A stretch of 64,000 nucleotides of DNA from the NCBI RefSeq assembly GCF_001931675.1, contig NZ_CP014839.1:3348001-3412000 (forward strand), in the 5' to 3' direction. A program made the translations under genes and the position numbers. This DNA comes from Pandoraea thiooxydans (lineage in GTDB: Bacteria; Pseudomonadota; Gammaproteobacteria; Burkholderiales; Burkholderiaceae). Positions within the stretch are counted from its first letter, which is position 1, and every line of letters starts with the position of its first letter. The notes under the pieces are model-generated. The model worked only from the letters and a program-made list of their open reading frames with translations, was not told where the DNA came from and ran no database searches. Of the stretch, positions 25,727 to 34,747 are shown one piece after another.

Positions 25727-27849
25727 GTCATAACACCCCCCTCCCGCTGCTGGTTGAATTATTCACCGAGGAACTGCCGCCCAAAGCGCTGGCGCGCCTG
25801 GGTGACGCCTTCGCGCAAGGCATCGAGCGCGGCCTGAAAGAGCGCGGCCTGTTGCCGCCCGAGGCGCTCGCAACACCATTCGCGACACCGCGGCGACTTG
25901 CCGTGGGTTTCGATGCCGTGCTGGGCAAGGCCCCCGATACGGCGATCCGCGCCAAGGTGCTGCCGGTGTCGGTGGCACTCGACAAAGACGGCAATCCGGC
26001 GCCGCCACTGGCAAAAAAGCTCGCCGCCATGGGCTTTGCCGATCTGCCGCTCGACGCCCTCGAGCGCGCCAGCGACGGCAAGGCCGAAGCTTTCTTTTAC
26101 ACCTATACGGCTCCTGGGCTGGCGCTGGCCGAGGCTCTGCAAGCCGCGCTGGATGAAACGCTCGGCAAGTTGCCGATCCCCAAGGTCATGAATTATCAGC
26201 GCCCGGATGGCAAATCCGTGCAATTCGTGCGCCCGGTGCATGCGCTGGTGGCCCTGCACGGCAGCCAGATCGTGCCGGTCACGGCGCTGGGACTCGCCGC
26301 CGGCAACACCACCCTGGGACACCGCTTTCTGTCACACGGCCCGATCTCGCTGGACGCGGCACAGAACTATGCCGGCCTCCTCGCCGAACAGGGCAAGGTA
26401 ATCGCCAGCTACGCCGAACGCAAAGCGACGATTCGCCGCGAACTGCTGGCCAAGGCGGGGGGCGATCACGTGGTCATGCCCGAAGCCCTGCTCGACGAAG
26501 TGTGCGCGCTGGTGGAGTGGCCTGTGGTCTATGAGTGTCACTTCGAGGCGGCATTCCTGGAGGTCCCGCAGGAGTGCCTGATCCTGACCATGCAGACGAA
26601 CCAGAAGTACTTTGCCGTGACCGACCGCCCGCTCGAGCAGGGCGGCCGCTTGCGCAACCGCTTTCTGATCGTCTCGAATATTGCCACCGCCACGCCGCAG
26701 CATATCGTCGAGGGCAACGAGCGCGTGGTGCGCCCGCGTCTGGCTGACGCCAGGTTCTTCTTCGCGCAGGACCAGAAAAAGACGCTGGCGCAGCGGGTGC
26801 CGCAATTGGCTCAGGTGGTCTATCACAACAAGCTCGGCACGCAGCTCGAACGCACCCGGCGGCTCGAGAAGCTGGCCGGTGCCATCGCCGCCGATCTCGG
26901 CGCAGACCCGTCTCAATGCGAGCGCGCGGCGCATTTGTGCAAAGCCGATCTGCTCACCGACATGGTCGGTGAATTCCCCGAGTTGCAAGGCACCATGGGC
27001 ACCTACTATGCCCGCCATGACGGCGAGTCGGAGGAGGTCGCGCTGGCTTGCTCGGAGCACTATCAGCCGCGCTTTGCCGGCGACAACCTGCCGGCCTCCT
27101 TGACCGGCACCGTGGTGGCGCTGGCCGATAAGCTCGAAACGCTGGTCGGCATCTGGGGCATCGGCCTGCATCCGACCGGCGAAAAGGATCCGTTTGCGCT
27201 GCGCCGCCACGCGCTGGGCGTATTGCGCATTCTGATCGAAAAGCCGCTGCCGCTGTCGCTGCCCGCTTTGTTGGACGCGGCATACGCGCAATTCACCGGC
27301 GGCGTCAAGGCGCCCGATTATCTCGCCGACGTCTATCAGTTTTTGCTCGACCGGCTGCGTGGATACCTCAAAGACAAAGGGTATTCTGCCAATGAGATAG
27401 AAGCGGTACTCAGTCAGAACCCCGCTCGCATGGACGACGTGCTGATGCGCCTGGAAGCCGTACGCGCGTTCTCCGCGCTGCCGGAGGCCGAGGCCCTGGC
27501 GGCCGCCAACAAGCGTATCGGCAATATTCTCCGAAAAGCCGGTGAGGATCGCGAGAGCAGCGGCATCGCATCGATCGTGACCCCGGCGTTGCTCAAGGAG
27601 GACGCCGAGCGCGCGTTGGCCGCGGACGTCGCCAGGGTCGCCCCGGTGGTCAGCGAGCGCCTGACCGAGCGGGCCTATGGCGATGCGCTGGCCGCATTGG
27701 CACAATTGCGCACCGCCGTCGACGCCTTCTTCAACGACGTGATGGTGATGGCCGACGACATGGCGCTGCGCAACAACCGGTTGGCGCTACTCGCGCAGCT
27801 GCATGCGCAGATGAACTGCGTGGCCGATATTTCCAAACTCGCCGCGTAG
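25723..27849 (+). CDS. glyS: Glycyl-tRNA synthetase beta subunit
   Basis: A 708-residue beta subunit that binds tRNA-Gly and is needed for aminoacylation with the alpha subunit. The N-terminus [22 protein letters not shown] is canonical. The central HD-like part ([23 protein letters not shown]) and the C-terminal anticodon-binding domain ([18 protein letters not shown]) are complete. The start overlaps the glyQ stop by four bases. Length is as expected for proteobacteria. gmhB follows after 30 bases. Confidence 0.97.
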   Translation: MSHNTPLPLLVELFTEELPPKALARLGDAFAQGIERGLKERGLLPPEALATPFATPRRLAVGFDAVLGKAPDTAIRAKVLPVSVALDKDGNPAPPLAKKLAAMGFADLPLDALERASDGKAEAFFYTYTAPGLALAEALQAALDETLGKLPIPKVMNYQRPDGKSVQFVRPVHALVALHGSQIVPVTALGLAAGNTTLGHRFLSHGPISLDAAQNYAGLLAEQGKVIASYAERKATIRRELLAKAGGDHVVMPEALLDEVCALVEWPVVYECHFEAAFLEVPQECLILTMQTNQKYFAVTDRPLEQGGRLRNRFLIVSNIATATPQHIVEGNERVVRPRLADARFFFAQDQKKTLAQRVPQLAQVVYHNKLGTQLERTRRLEKLAGAIAADLGADPSQCERAAHLCKADLLTDMVGEFPELQGTMGTYYARHDGESEEVALACSEHYQPRFAGDNLPASLTGTVVALADKLETLVGIWGIGLHPTGEKDPFALRRHALGVLRILIEKPLPLSLPALLDAAYAQFTGGVKAPDYLADVYQFLLDRLRGYLKDKGYSANEIEAVLSQNPARMDDVLMRLEAVRAFSALPEAEALAAANKRIGNILRKAGEDRESSGIASIVTPALLKEDAERALAADVARVAPVVSERLTERAYGDALAALAQLRTAVDAFFNDVMVMADDMALRNNRLALLAQLHAQMNCVADISKLAA

Positions 27850-27879
27850 CGCGCTGCCCATCCCCGGAATCGATACGCC

Positions 27880-28464
27880 ATGGACGCCCGCAAGGAAAAG
27901 ACGCAGCCGCCCCACTCACGCAAGCTCGTGATTCTCGATCGGGACGGCGTTATCAACGCCGACTCGGATCAGTTCATCAAATCTCCGGAGGAGTGGATCG
28001 CCATCCCCGGGGCGCTCGAGGCAATTGCCCGCCTGAATCAGGCCGGCTACCGGGTTGTGGTGGCCAGCAACCAGTCGGGTATCGGCCGCGGGCTGTTCGA
28101 CATGGTCGCGCTCAATGCCATCCACACCAAGATGCATCGCGCCGCGGCCACCGCTGGCGCGCGCATCGACGCGGTCTTTTTCTGTCCGCACACCGCAGAG
28201 GATCGCTGCGAATGCCGCAAGCCAAAGTCCGGCCTGCTCGAGGAGATCGCGCGACGCTACGAACTCAGCCTGAGCGGCGTGCCGATCGTCGGGGATTCGT
28301 TGCGCGACCTGCAGGCCGGCGTACCGCTGGGCTGCGATCCGCATTTGGTCCTCACCGGCAAGGGCCGTAAAACACTCGCGCACGGCAACCTGCCGCCACA
28401 CACCCAGGTGCACGACAGTCTGCAAGCGTTCGCCCTGGATTTTCTTGCCGCAGGGCAGGACTGA
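27880..28464 (+). CDS. gmhB: D-glycero-beta-D-manno-heptose-1,7-bisphosphate 7-phosphatase
   Basis: A 194-residue HAD-superfamily phosphatase in the ADP-heptose branch of lipopolysaccharide core synthesis. HAD motif I is LDRDGVIN (nucleophile and acid/base Asp), motif II is VVASNQSGIGRG, and the zinc loop CPHTAEDRCECRKPK carries the clustered cysteines and histidine typical of GmhB. Motif IV lies in PIVGDSLRDLQAG. The gene follows glyS closely and is followed 13 bases later by an acyltransferase gene, a common glyS-gmhB-plsC order in Burkholderiaceae. Substrate anomer preference is inferred from the family. Confidence 0.93.
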   Translation: MDARKEKTQPPHSRKLVILDRDGVINADSDQFIKSPEEWIAIPGALEAIARLNQAGYRVVVASNQSGIGRGLFDMVALNAIHTKMHRAAATAGARIDAVFFCPHTAEDRCECRKPKSGLLEEIARRYELSLSGVPIVGDSLRDLQAGVPLGCDPHLVLTGKGRKTLAHGNLPPHTQVHDSLQAFALDFLAAGQD

Positions 28465-28477
28465 ACGGGACGGTTGC

Positions 28478-29206
28478 ATGCTTTTTTTTCGCTCTCTGCT
28501 GTTTTTCCTGTTCCAGATTTTCTGGACCATCCCCTACGCCGTGGCCTGCATGGTCGCCTTTCCTTTCATGCGTGCGCAAAGCCGCTACTGGTTTGCGGTT
28601 GGCTGGTGCCGCACCATGCTGAAGGCCGCCGACGGGCTGTGCGGCATTCGGTTCACCGTCATAGGCAGGGAGAATCTCCCCGACAGACCGGCGGTCGTGC
28701 TGTCGAAACACCAGTCCGCGTGGGAAACCATTGCCTTGCCGGCGCTCATGCCGCGGCCGCTGTGCTACGTCTTCAAGCGGGAGTTGCTCTACATCCCCTT
28801 TTTTGGCTGGGCTTTGGGCCTTCTGAGCATGATTCACATCAACCGCAAGGACGGCATCAACGCGTTCAACTCGGTCGTCACGCAAGGTAAGGCGCGCTTG
28901 GCCGAGGGTTCGTGGATCATCATCTTTCCGGAAGGCACGCGCACGCCGACCGGAAGTCGGCGCAAATACAAGTCGGGCGGCGCACGGCTGGCCACCTCCA
29001 CGCAGGTGCCGGTCATTCCGATCGCTCACAATGCCGGCCGGGCCTGGCCTCGAAAATCGTTTCTCAAATATCCGGGTCTCATCACAGTGTCGATCGGGCC
29101 GTTAATCGAAACGGCCGGCTTGACGCCGGAACAGGTCGGCGGCAAAGTGGAAGCCTGGATCGAGGCTGAAATGGAGCGTATCGATCCGCAAGCCTACCGT
29201 TCCTGA
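28478..29206 (+). CDS. 1-acyl-sn-glycerol-3-phosphate acyltransferase (PlsC family)
   Basis: A 242-residue membrane-associated acyltransferase starting at ATG 28478; an upstream GTG-type start at 28445 would overlap gmhB. A hydrophobic anchor (LFFRSLLFFLFQIFW) opens the protein. Motif I is SKHQSAWET, a known variant of H-x4-D with Glu as the acidic residue, and the phosphate-binding motif is FPEGTRTPTG. Such enzymes acylate lysophosphatidic acid to phosphatidic acid in phospholipid synthesis. The HQSAWE form occurs in a betaproteobacterial subgroup whose acyl acceptor may differ, so the exact substrate is uncertain. Confidence 0.87.
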   Translation: MLFFRSLLFFLFQIFWTIPYAVACMVAFPFMRAQSRYWFAVGWCRTMLKAADGLCGIRFTVIGRENLPDRPAVVLSKHQSAWETIALPALMPRPLCYVFKRELLYIPFFGWALGLLSMIHINRKDGINAFNSVVTQGKARLAEGSWIIIFPEGTRTPTGSRRKYKSGGARLATSTQVPVIPIAHNAGRAWPRKSFLKYPGLITVSIGPLIETAGLTPEQVGGKVEAWIEAEMERIDPQAYRS

Positions 29207-29219
29207 CCGGTTGAACACC

Positions 29220-30119
29220 ATGCGGCCCGCCCCTGCTGTGCGCCCTGCCTCGCCGCGACGCTCGTCGCCCCATACCGAGCCACAGTCGCAACTCGAACTG
29301 CCCTTTTTCGGTGCCGACGACGGCGCGCGTGATGCCGTACCGATGCCCCTGCCGAGCAATCCGCCGGCGGCCGCTCCTGGCACACCGTCCCGGCATCAGC
29401 GCGCGCTGGCGCTCGACGGACATGTGTTGAGTTATCACTTCAAGCGATCGTCGCGCCGAACCATCGGCTTTATCGTCGACGAATCCGGTCTCACCGTAAC
29501 GGCGCCACGCTGGGTGACCATTGCGGATGTCGAGGCCGCCATTGCCGAAAAACAGCGCTGGATTTTTGCCAAACTTGCCGAATGGCAAGACCGGGCGGTG
29601 CGCCGCCGTGTACCGCGCGTGACGTGGGTCGACGGCGCCAGCCTCCCTTATCTGGGCCAGCCACTGATGCTGCGGCTTGGCCGCCCGGGCGGTCCCGGCG
29701 GCCCGCTTCACGACGCCGCAAGCGGCACGCTTTGGCTGGACCTGCCGCCTCAGGCACAAGCACAACAGATGCGTGATCGCGTCCAGGGGTGGCTGCAGCA
29801 GCAGGCGCGGCTGCTTTTTGTCGAGCGCCTCGACTTTTATGCCCTGCGCCTAGGCACGCGTTATACGGCTCTGGCGCTGTCATCCGCAGCCACCCGCTGG
29901 GGCAGCTGCAGCGCCGATGGACGGATTCGGCTCAACTGGCGGCTGATCCACTTTCCGCTGAGCGTTATCGACTATGTCGTCGCGCACGAACTGGCCCACC
30001 TCAAGGAAATGAATCATGGTCCGCGGTTCTGGCAAACCGTGGCGTCGGTCTTCCCCGATTTCGAAATCGCCCGCGCCAACCTCAAGGAGCATGCGCCGGA
30101 ACTGGTTCCGGAGTTCTGA
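29220..30119 (+). CDS. YgjP-like metal-dependent hydrolase (M48-type, DUF45)
   Basis: A 299-residue protein of the YgjP/DUF45 family. The zinc motif VAHELAHLKEMNHGPRFW (HExxH form HELAH, with a downstream His) is intact, preceded by ATRWGSCSADGRIRLNWRL, the family hallmark. The N-terminal 65 residues are Pro/Ala-rich and look disordered. Family members are putative zinc metallopeptidases, and some are linked to UTP pyrophosphatase activity; the substrate here is unknown. ATG 29220 lies 13 bases after the acyltransferase stop; a TTG nine bases earlier is possible. Confidence 0.87.
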   Translation: MRPAPAVRPASPRRSSPHTEPQSQLELPFFGADDGARDAVPMPLPSNPPAAAPGTPSRHQRALALDGHVLSYHFKRSSRRTIGFIVDESGLTVTAPRWVTIADVEAAIAEKQRWIFAKLAEWQDRAVRRRVPRVTWVDGASLPYLGQPLMLRLGRPGGPGGPLHDAASGTLWLDLPPQAQAQQMRDRVQGWLQQQARLLFVERLDFYALRLGTRYTALALSSAATRWGSCSADGRIRLNWRLIHFPLSVIDYVVAHELAHLKEMNHGPRFWQTVASVFPDFEIARANLKEHAPELVPEF

Positions 30120-30225
30120 AGCACGCTGCGCCATATGGCGGCCCTGCGTCGCACGGGCCTCTGCAAAACACGGGACACGCCATTACAATGACGCTTTCCC
30201 CTCAATTAAAAATTAACTTAATTCA

Positions 30226-30624
30226 ATGAACATCCTTCATACCATGCTGCGCGTGGGTGACCTGCAACGCTCGATCGACTTCTACACAAAGATCCTGGGC
30301 ATGCGGTTACTGCGCAAAAGCGAGAATCCGGAATACAAATACACCCTGGCTTTTGTCGGCTATGGCGGCGAAGGAGCGGCCGAGCTGGAGCTGACCTACA
30401 ACTGGGGCGTCTCGACGTATGAACTCGGCACCGCTTTCGGTCATATCGCGATTTCGGTCGACGACGCCTACGCGGCCTGCGAACGCATCAAGGCGGTTGG
30501 CGGCAAGGTGACGCGTGAAGCCGGCCCGGTCAAGGGCGGCACGACCGTCATCGCGTTCGTCGAAGATCCTGACGGCTACAAGATTGAACTGATCCAGAAA
30601 TCGTCGGCTGCCGTGACGTTGTGA
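30226..30624 (+). CDS. gloA: Lactoylglutathione lyase (glyoxalase I)
   Basis: A 132-residue glyoxalase I that isomerises the hemithioacetal of methylglyoxal and glutathione to S-lactoylglutathione. Metal ligands expected from the E. coli enzyme are visible at H5, E55, H73 and E121, with the family segments [12 protein letters not shown] and ELELTYNWG. Length matches the short Ni-dependent class. TACAAT at 30184-30189 in the 106-base gap may be its -10 element. Its end overlaps an EamA transporter gene by four bases. Because chaC in this window also acts on glutathione, glutathione use is well supported in this organism. Confidence 0.95.
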   Translation: MNILHTMLRVGDLQRSIDFYTKILGMRLLRKSENPEYKYTLAFVGYGGEGAAELELTYNWGVSTYELGTAFGHIAISVDDAYAACERIKAVGGKVTREAGPVKGGTTVIAFVEDPDGYKIELIQKSSAAVTL

Positions 30625-31508
30625 GGCGTCCGCCCGACGCACTGGCCGTCGGCCTGATGATCGTGCTTTGCGCGATCTGGGGGCTGCAGCAAGTCGCTAT
30701 CAAGGTCGCCGTGCCGACCGTTCCCGCTGTGCTACAAGCGGGCGTTCGCTCGACCATCGCCACCGTGCTGGTAATGCTTTGGATGGCCTCGCGTGGCCAA
30801 CCGGTATGGAAGCGCGATGGCACCCAAGGCGCGGGGTTGCTCGCCGGCTTGCTGTTTGCCGGCGAGTTCGCTTGCGTGTTCATTGGCTTGACGCACACGT
30901 CGGCCTCGCGCATGGCCGTCTTCTTGTATACGGCGCCCTGCTTTACCGCACTCGGCCTGCACTGGTTCGTGCCCGGGGAGCGGCTACGCAAATCGCAGTG
31001 GGTGGGGATCGCCCTGGCGTTCGGCGGCATGCTGTTGGCCTTCGCCGACGGCCTGAGCGCATCACACACCGGACGGAGCACATGGCTGGGCGATAGCCTC
31101 GGGATTCTGGCCGGCATTTTTTGGGCCGCAACCACAGTACTCGTGCGCGCCACCTCGCTGGCCGACGCCAGCCCGAGCAGGACCCTGCTTTACCAGTTGG
31201 CGGTGTCTTCGATCGCCCTGCTGGCGCTCGCCGGTGTCGACGGCCACTGGCGAATTCAGGCGTTGCCGCCCTTGGTCGTCGCCAGCATACTTTACCAGGC
31301 CGCAGTGGTCGCGTTTATCAGCTATCTGGCTTGGTTTTGGCTATTGACGCGTTACATGGCCTCGCGCCTGTCGGTCTTCTCGTTCCTGACGCCGCTGTTC
31401 GGCGTGAGCTTCGGGGTACTTTTGCTGGGTGATCAGATCGGCCCGCGCTTTTTGGGTGCCTCCGCCATGGTGCTCACGGGGATCGCGCTGGTCAACCTGC
31501 GGCGCTAG
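30621..31508 (+). CDS. EamA/DMT-family membrane transporter
   Basis: A 295-residue inner-membrane protein with about ten hydrophobic segments in two EamA repeats, characteristic of the drug/metabolite transporter superfamily (RhtA/YdcZ-like exporters). GTG 30621 overlaps the gloA stop by four bases. The N-terminal motif [14 protein letters not shown] and the second repeat ([18 protein letters not shown]) fit. Substrates in this family range from amino acids to drugs and cannot be inferred. The 3' end overlaps the ksgA end by 17 bases on the opposite strand. Confidence 0.88.
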   Translation: MRRPPDALAVGLMIVLCAIWGLQQVAIKVAVPTVPAVLQAGVRSTIATVLVMLWMASRGQPVWKRDGTQGAGLLAGLLFAGEFACVFIGLTHTSASRMAVFLYTAPCFTALGLHWFVPGERLRKSQWVGIALAFGGMLLAFADGLSASHTGRSTWLGDSLGILAGIFWAATTVLVRATSLADASPSRTLLYQLAVSSIALLALAGVDGHWRIQALPPLVVASILYQAAVVAFISYLAWFWLLTRYMASRLSVFSFLTPLFGVSFGVLLLGDQIGPRFLGASAMVLTGIALVNLRR

Positions 31509-32322
31509 CTGGCGGCGTGCACGCGGCAACCGCGTTGGCCAGCGCGACATACTCGGCCACCGGGACCTCTTCGGCGCGACGCGTCAGATCAAAAGCGAGC
31601 GCCTCGAAATCGACATGCTCGAGATACTCGGCCAGCGTGTTGCGCAGCATCTTGCGTCGTTGCGAAAACGCGCTGGCCACCACACGTCCCAGCACTACCG
31701 GATCGACCGAGGGCAAATCCGCTCGTGCCAGCGGGATCATTCTCACCACCGCTGAATTGACCTTGGGGGGCGGGTTGAACGATGTCGGGGGCACGTCCAG
31801 TACCTTGTCCATCCAGTAGCGGAACTGCAGCATGACCGACAGGCGCCCATAGTCCTTGGTGCCCGGTTCGGCCACCATGCGATCGACGACTTCGTCCTGC
31901 AGCATGAAGTGCTGGTCGCGCACGCGGTCGGCGAATTGCATCAAATGAAAAAGCAGCGGACTGGAGATGTTGTACGGCAGATTGCCAACGATGCGCAATC
32001 CGCCGCTCGGCGCGAGTTGACCGAAGTCGAACGCCAGTGCGTCACCCGCGTGCAGCGTCAGTCGGGCGCCAAAGCGCTTTTCCAGCCGTCCCAGCAGATC
32101 GCGGTCGAGTTCGACCGCGTGCAGATGATCCAGATGCTCGAGCAGCGGCGCGGTCAGCGCGCCGAGTCCCGGGCCGATCTCGACCATCAGATCCTGGCGT
32201 TGCGGCGCAATGGCCGCAACGATAGCGTCGATGATGCCCAGATCGACAAGAAAATTCTGCCCGAAACGCTTGCGCGCGATGTGGCCCTGGTGGGCCGCCG
32301 GCCGGTGCGGGGGTTTGACCAT
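31492..32322 (-). CDS. ksgA: 16S rRNA (adenine(1518)-N(6)/adenine(1519)-N(6))-dimethyltransferase
   Basis: A 276-residue SAM-dependent methyltransferase that dimethylates two adenines near the 3' end of 16S rRNA. ATG 32322 ([27 protein letters not shown]) is used; the frame extends further upstream but into pdxA. The SAM-binding motif [11 protein letters not shown] and catalytic [12 protein letters not shown] are present, along with the helix [15 protein letters not shown]. The gene is last in lptD-surA-pdxA-ksgA, an order conserved in many proteobacteria, 13 bases after pdxA. Its end overlaps the convergent EamA gene. Confidence 0.96.
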   Translation of the reverse strand: MVKPPHRPAAHQGHIARKRFGQNFLVDLGIIDAIVAAIAPQRQDLMVEIGPGLGALTAPLLEHLDHLHAVELDRDLLGRLEKRFGARLTLHAGDALAFDFGQLAPSGGLRIVGNLPYNISSPLLFHLMQFADRVRDQHFMLQDEVVDRMVAEPGTKDYGRLSVMLQFRYWMDKVLDVPPTSFNPPPKVNSAVVRMIPLARADLPSVDPVVLGRVVASAFSQRRKMLRNTLAEYLEHVDFEALAFDLTRRAEEVPVAEYVALANAVAACTPPASAAG

Positions 32323-32335
32323 ACTGCAAAATTCC

Positions 32336-33346
32336 TTAGGCGGCGGGTTCGATCCGACGCGCAGTTCGCGCCATCTGGTTCGCCGTGCGCAGTGCCTCGA
32401 TGAGGCTGCCGCAATCGGCGCGGCCCGAGCCGGCCAGATCGAGCGCCGTGCCGTGATCGACCGACGTGCGAATGATCGGCAAGCCGAGCGTAATATTGAC
32501 GCCGCGCCCGAAACTGGCGTACTTGAGAACCGGCAGGCCCTGATCGTGATACATGGCCAACACGCAATCGGCATCGGCCAGATAATGCGGCTGAAACAGC
32601 GTATCGGCCGGATACGGCCCCATCGCATCAATACCTTCGGCACGGGCGTCGGCCAGCGCTGGCGCGATCACGTCGATCTCCTCACGCCCGAGATAACCGT
32701 GCTCGCCGGCATGCGGATTGAGCCCGGTGACAAGGATGCGCGGGCGGCGCTTGCTGAAATAACGGCCCAAATCCGCGTCGATGATGCGCAGCGTAGCCAG
32801 CAAATCACCGCGTTCGAGCGCCGCGGGTACGCGGGCGAGCGGCAGGTGCGTAGTGGCCAGAGCAACGCGCAAGCCGCCGCCGGCCAGCATCATCACCACT
32901 TTGGCAACACCCGTGCGCTGCGCCAGATACTCCGTATGGCCGGTAAACGGCACGCCGGCGTCGTTGATGGTGCTCTTCTGTAATGGCGCCGTGACCAGTG
33001 CGTCGTAGCGCCCGTGCAGTGCGCCGTCGATCGCGTCGTCGAGCAATGCCAGAACATATGGGCCATTACGGGCATCGAGATGCCCGGGCGCGGCCGGTAC
33101 GGCCAGCGCGTGATGAGTCATGACAACCCGGCCGCCGGCGAGCATGTCGGCCCACTCGGCTTGCAGACCGACCGCGCCGGCCCGCTGCGCCAGCAAATCG
33201 GCATCGCCCAGCACGTGGCACCGAACGTCGGTCAACTCATTTTGGGTGTCGAGTTGTGCGAGCGCCTGAATTGTCAGCTCCGGCCCCACTCCGGCGGGTT
33301 CACCGGAGGTCACGGCCAGTTCGAGCGGGCGGTCGGCGGTCACCAT
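32336..33346 (-). CDS. pdxA: 4-hydroxythreonine-4-phosphate dehydrogenase
   Basis: A 336-residue NAD-dependent enzyme of the DXP-dependent vitamin B6 pathway, oxidising 4-phosphohydroxy-L-threonine before condensation by PdxJ. ATG 33346 gives [24 protein letters not shown], with the expected [12 protein letters not shown] signature. Metal and substrate residues are recognisable in [33 protein letters not shown] and [11 protein letters not shown]. It lies between surA (12 bases) and ksgA (13 bases), so it is cotranscribed with outer-membrane assembly genes, a conserved but functionally mixed operon. Confidence 0.96.
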   Translation of the reverse strand: MVTADRPLELAVTSGEPAGVGPELTIQALAQLDTQNELTDVRCHVLGDADLLAQRAGAVGLQAEWADMLAGGRVVMTHHALAVPAAPGHLDARNGPYVLALLDDAIDGALHGRYDALVTAPLQKSTINDAGVPFTGHTEYLAQRTGVAKVVMMLAGGGLRVALATTHLPLARVPAALERGDLLATLRIIDADLGRYFSKRRPRILVTGLNPHAGEHGYLGREEIDVIAPALADARAEGIDAMGPYPADTLFQPHYLADADCVLAMYHDQGLPVLKYASFGRGVNITLGLPIIRTSVDHGTALDLAGSGRADCGSLIEALRTANQMARTARRIEPAA

Positions 33347-33358
33347 GACATGAAGCCG

Positions 33359-34747
33359 TCAGCCCGGCTGGTTCAGCCGGTTATCGACGTAGGCGCTGTC
33401 GCGCAGTTGCAGCAGCCAGTTGCGATAGGCAGCCTCCGCTTTGCGCGCACGGATTTCCTGCAGCGCCAGATTGCGCTCCTGATCGCCCGTGACGCGTTCT
33501 TCCCGGTGCCCCAACACCTGAATCAGGTGATAGCCGAACTGGGTGCGTACCGGATCGCTGATCTGACCGTCCTTCAAGGTGCTGAGCGCCCGCTCGAATG
33601 CCGGCACCGTCTCGCCGGGAGACAGCCAGCCAAGGTCGCCGCCTTGCGAAGCCGAACCGTCCGCGGAATATTTTTTCGCGTATTCAGCGAACGTCCCGTC
33701 GCCGGCCTCGATCTTGTGCTTGATCTCGAGCAGTTGCTCACGTGCCTGTTCTGCCGTGACGCCGTTGCCGATCTTGATCAGGATGTGGCGGGCATGAATC
33801 TGCGGCACCAGCATGCCGGCGCTCGCGCCGCCCTGACGGACGTCGAGCAGTTTGACGATATGAAAGCCGTCCTTGCCCCGCAGCACTTGCGGCACAACTT
33901 CGCCGCCCTTCAAATTCTTGACGGCGTCGAGCAGCAGGTCGGGCAAGCGTTCGGCGATGCGGTATCCCAAATCGCCGCCTTTGGCGGCGGCCTCGCCATT
34001 GGAGTATTTTTCCGCCAAGGCGGCGAAGTCGGCACCACCCTTGACCTGGGCAAGCAGATCATCGGCCTTGCGCTTGGCCTGGCTTACCTGGTCGGCTGTG
34101 GCGTTGTCCGGCACACCGATGACGATTTGCGCAACGTGATATTCAGTCGGCTTGTCCTGCGCCTGGCCATTGTTCTGGCTCGCCAGATAGGCATCGATCT
34201 CGGATTGCGACACTTCCACCTTGCTGTCGACTTCGGCCTGGCGCACGCGCGCGATCAGCATCTGGTCGCGCACCTCCGTGCGGAACACGGACCAGGACAC
34301 GCCCATCGAGGCCAGGCGCTGTTTGTATTGATCGACCGACATCTTGTTGTCGGCGGCAACCCGTTGAATCGCCTGCGAGAGATCGTCGTCACTGACCGTG
34401 ATGCCATCTTCCTTGGCTCGTTGCAGCTGAACGTCGATCAGAATCATTTGATCCAGCACTTGCTGCTGCAACGTCTCGTCATCCGGAACCGGACGCCCTT
34501 GCAGCGTGAGTTGCCGCTTGGTGTCCCTGACGCGCGCATCCAGCTGATTGCGGGTAATCACGGCATCGTTGACCACCGCGACAATCGAATCCACCGGCCT
34601 CAAGGCTGCCGGCTGGTTCGCAGACCCTGCGCCGACCGCCTGTGCGAATGCGCCGCCGGCAACCAGCCACAGGCCGAGGCACAAGCACGAAAGCAGCGAG
34701 GCCGGGGCCCGCTGTGCACGAATACGCTTCATGATGACGTCATTCAT
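33359..34747 (-). CDS. surA: Periplasmic chaperone / peptidyl-prolyl isomerase SurA
   Basis: A 462-residue periplasmic chaperone that escorts outer-membrane proteins to the BAM complex. A signal peptide ends at about GGAFAQAV; then come the SurA N-terminal chaperone domain (VDSIVAVVNDAVITRNQLD) and two parvulin domains, recognisable from YHVAQIVIGVPD, GGDLGYRIAERLPD, HARHILIKIGNG and GGDLGWLSPGE. ATG 34747 lies across the lptD stop (8-base overlap); the ATG 15 bases downstream is an equally good signal-peptide start. Linked to lptD, one of its known client barrels. Confidence 0.95.
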   Translation of the reverse strand: MNDVIMKRIRAQRAPASLLSCLCLGLWLVAGGAFAQAVGAGSANQPAALRPVDSIVAVVNDAVITRNQLDARVRDTKRQLTLQGRPVPDDETLQQQVLDQMILIDVQLQRAKEDGITVSDDDLSQAIQRVAADNKMSVDQYKQRLASMGVSWSVFRTEVRDQMLIARVRQAEVDSKVEVSQSEIDAYLASQNNGQAQDKPTEYHVAQIVIGVPDNATADQVSQAKRKADDLLAQVKGGADFAALAEKYSNGEAAAKGGDLGYRIAERLPDLLLDAVKNLKGGEVVPQVLRGKDGFHIVKLLDVRQGGASAGMLVPQIHARHILIKIGNGVTAEQAREQLLEIKHKIEAGDGTFAEYAKKYSADGSASQGGDLGWLSPGETVPAFERALSTLKDGQISDPVRTQFGYHLIQVLGHREERVTGDQERNLALQEIRARKAEAAYRNWLLQLRDSAYVDNRLNQPG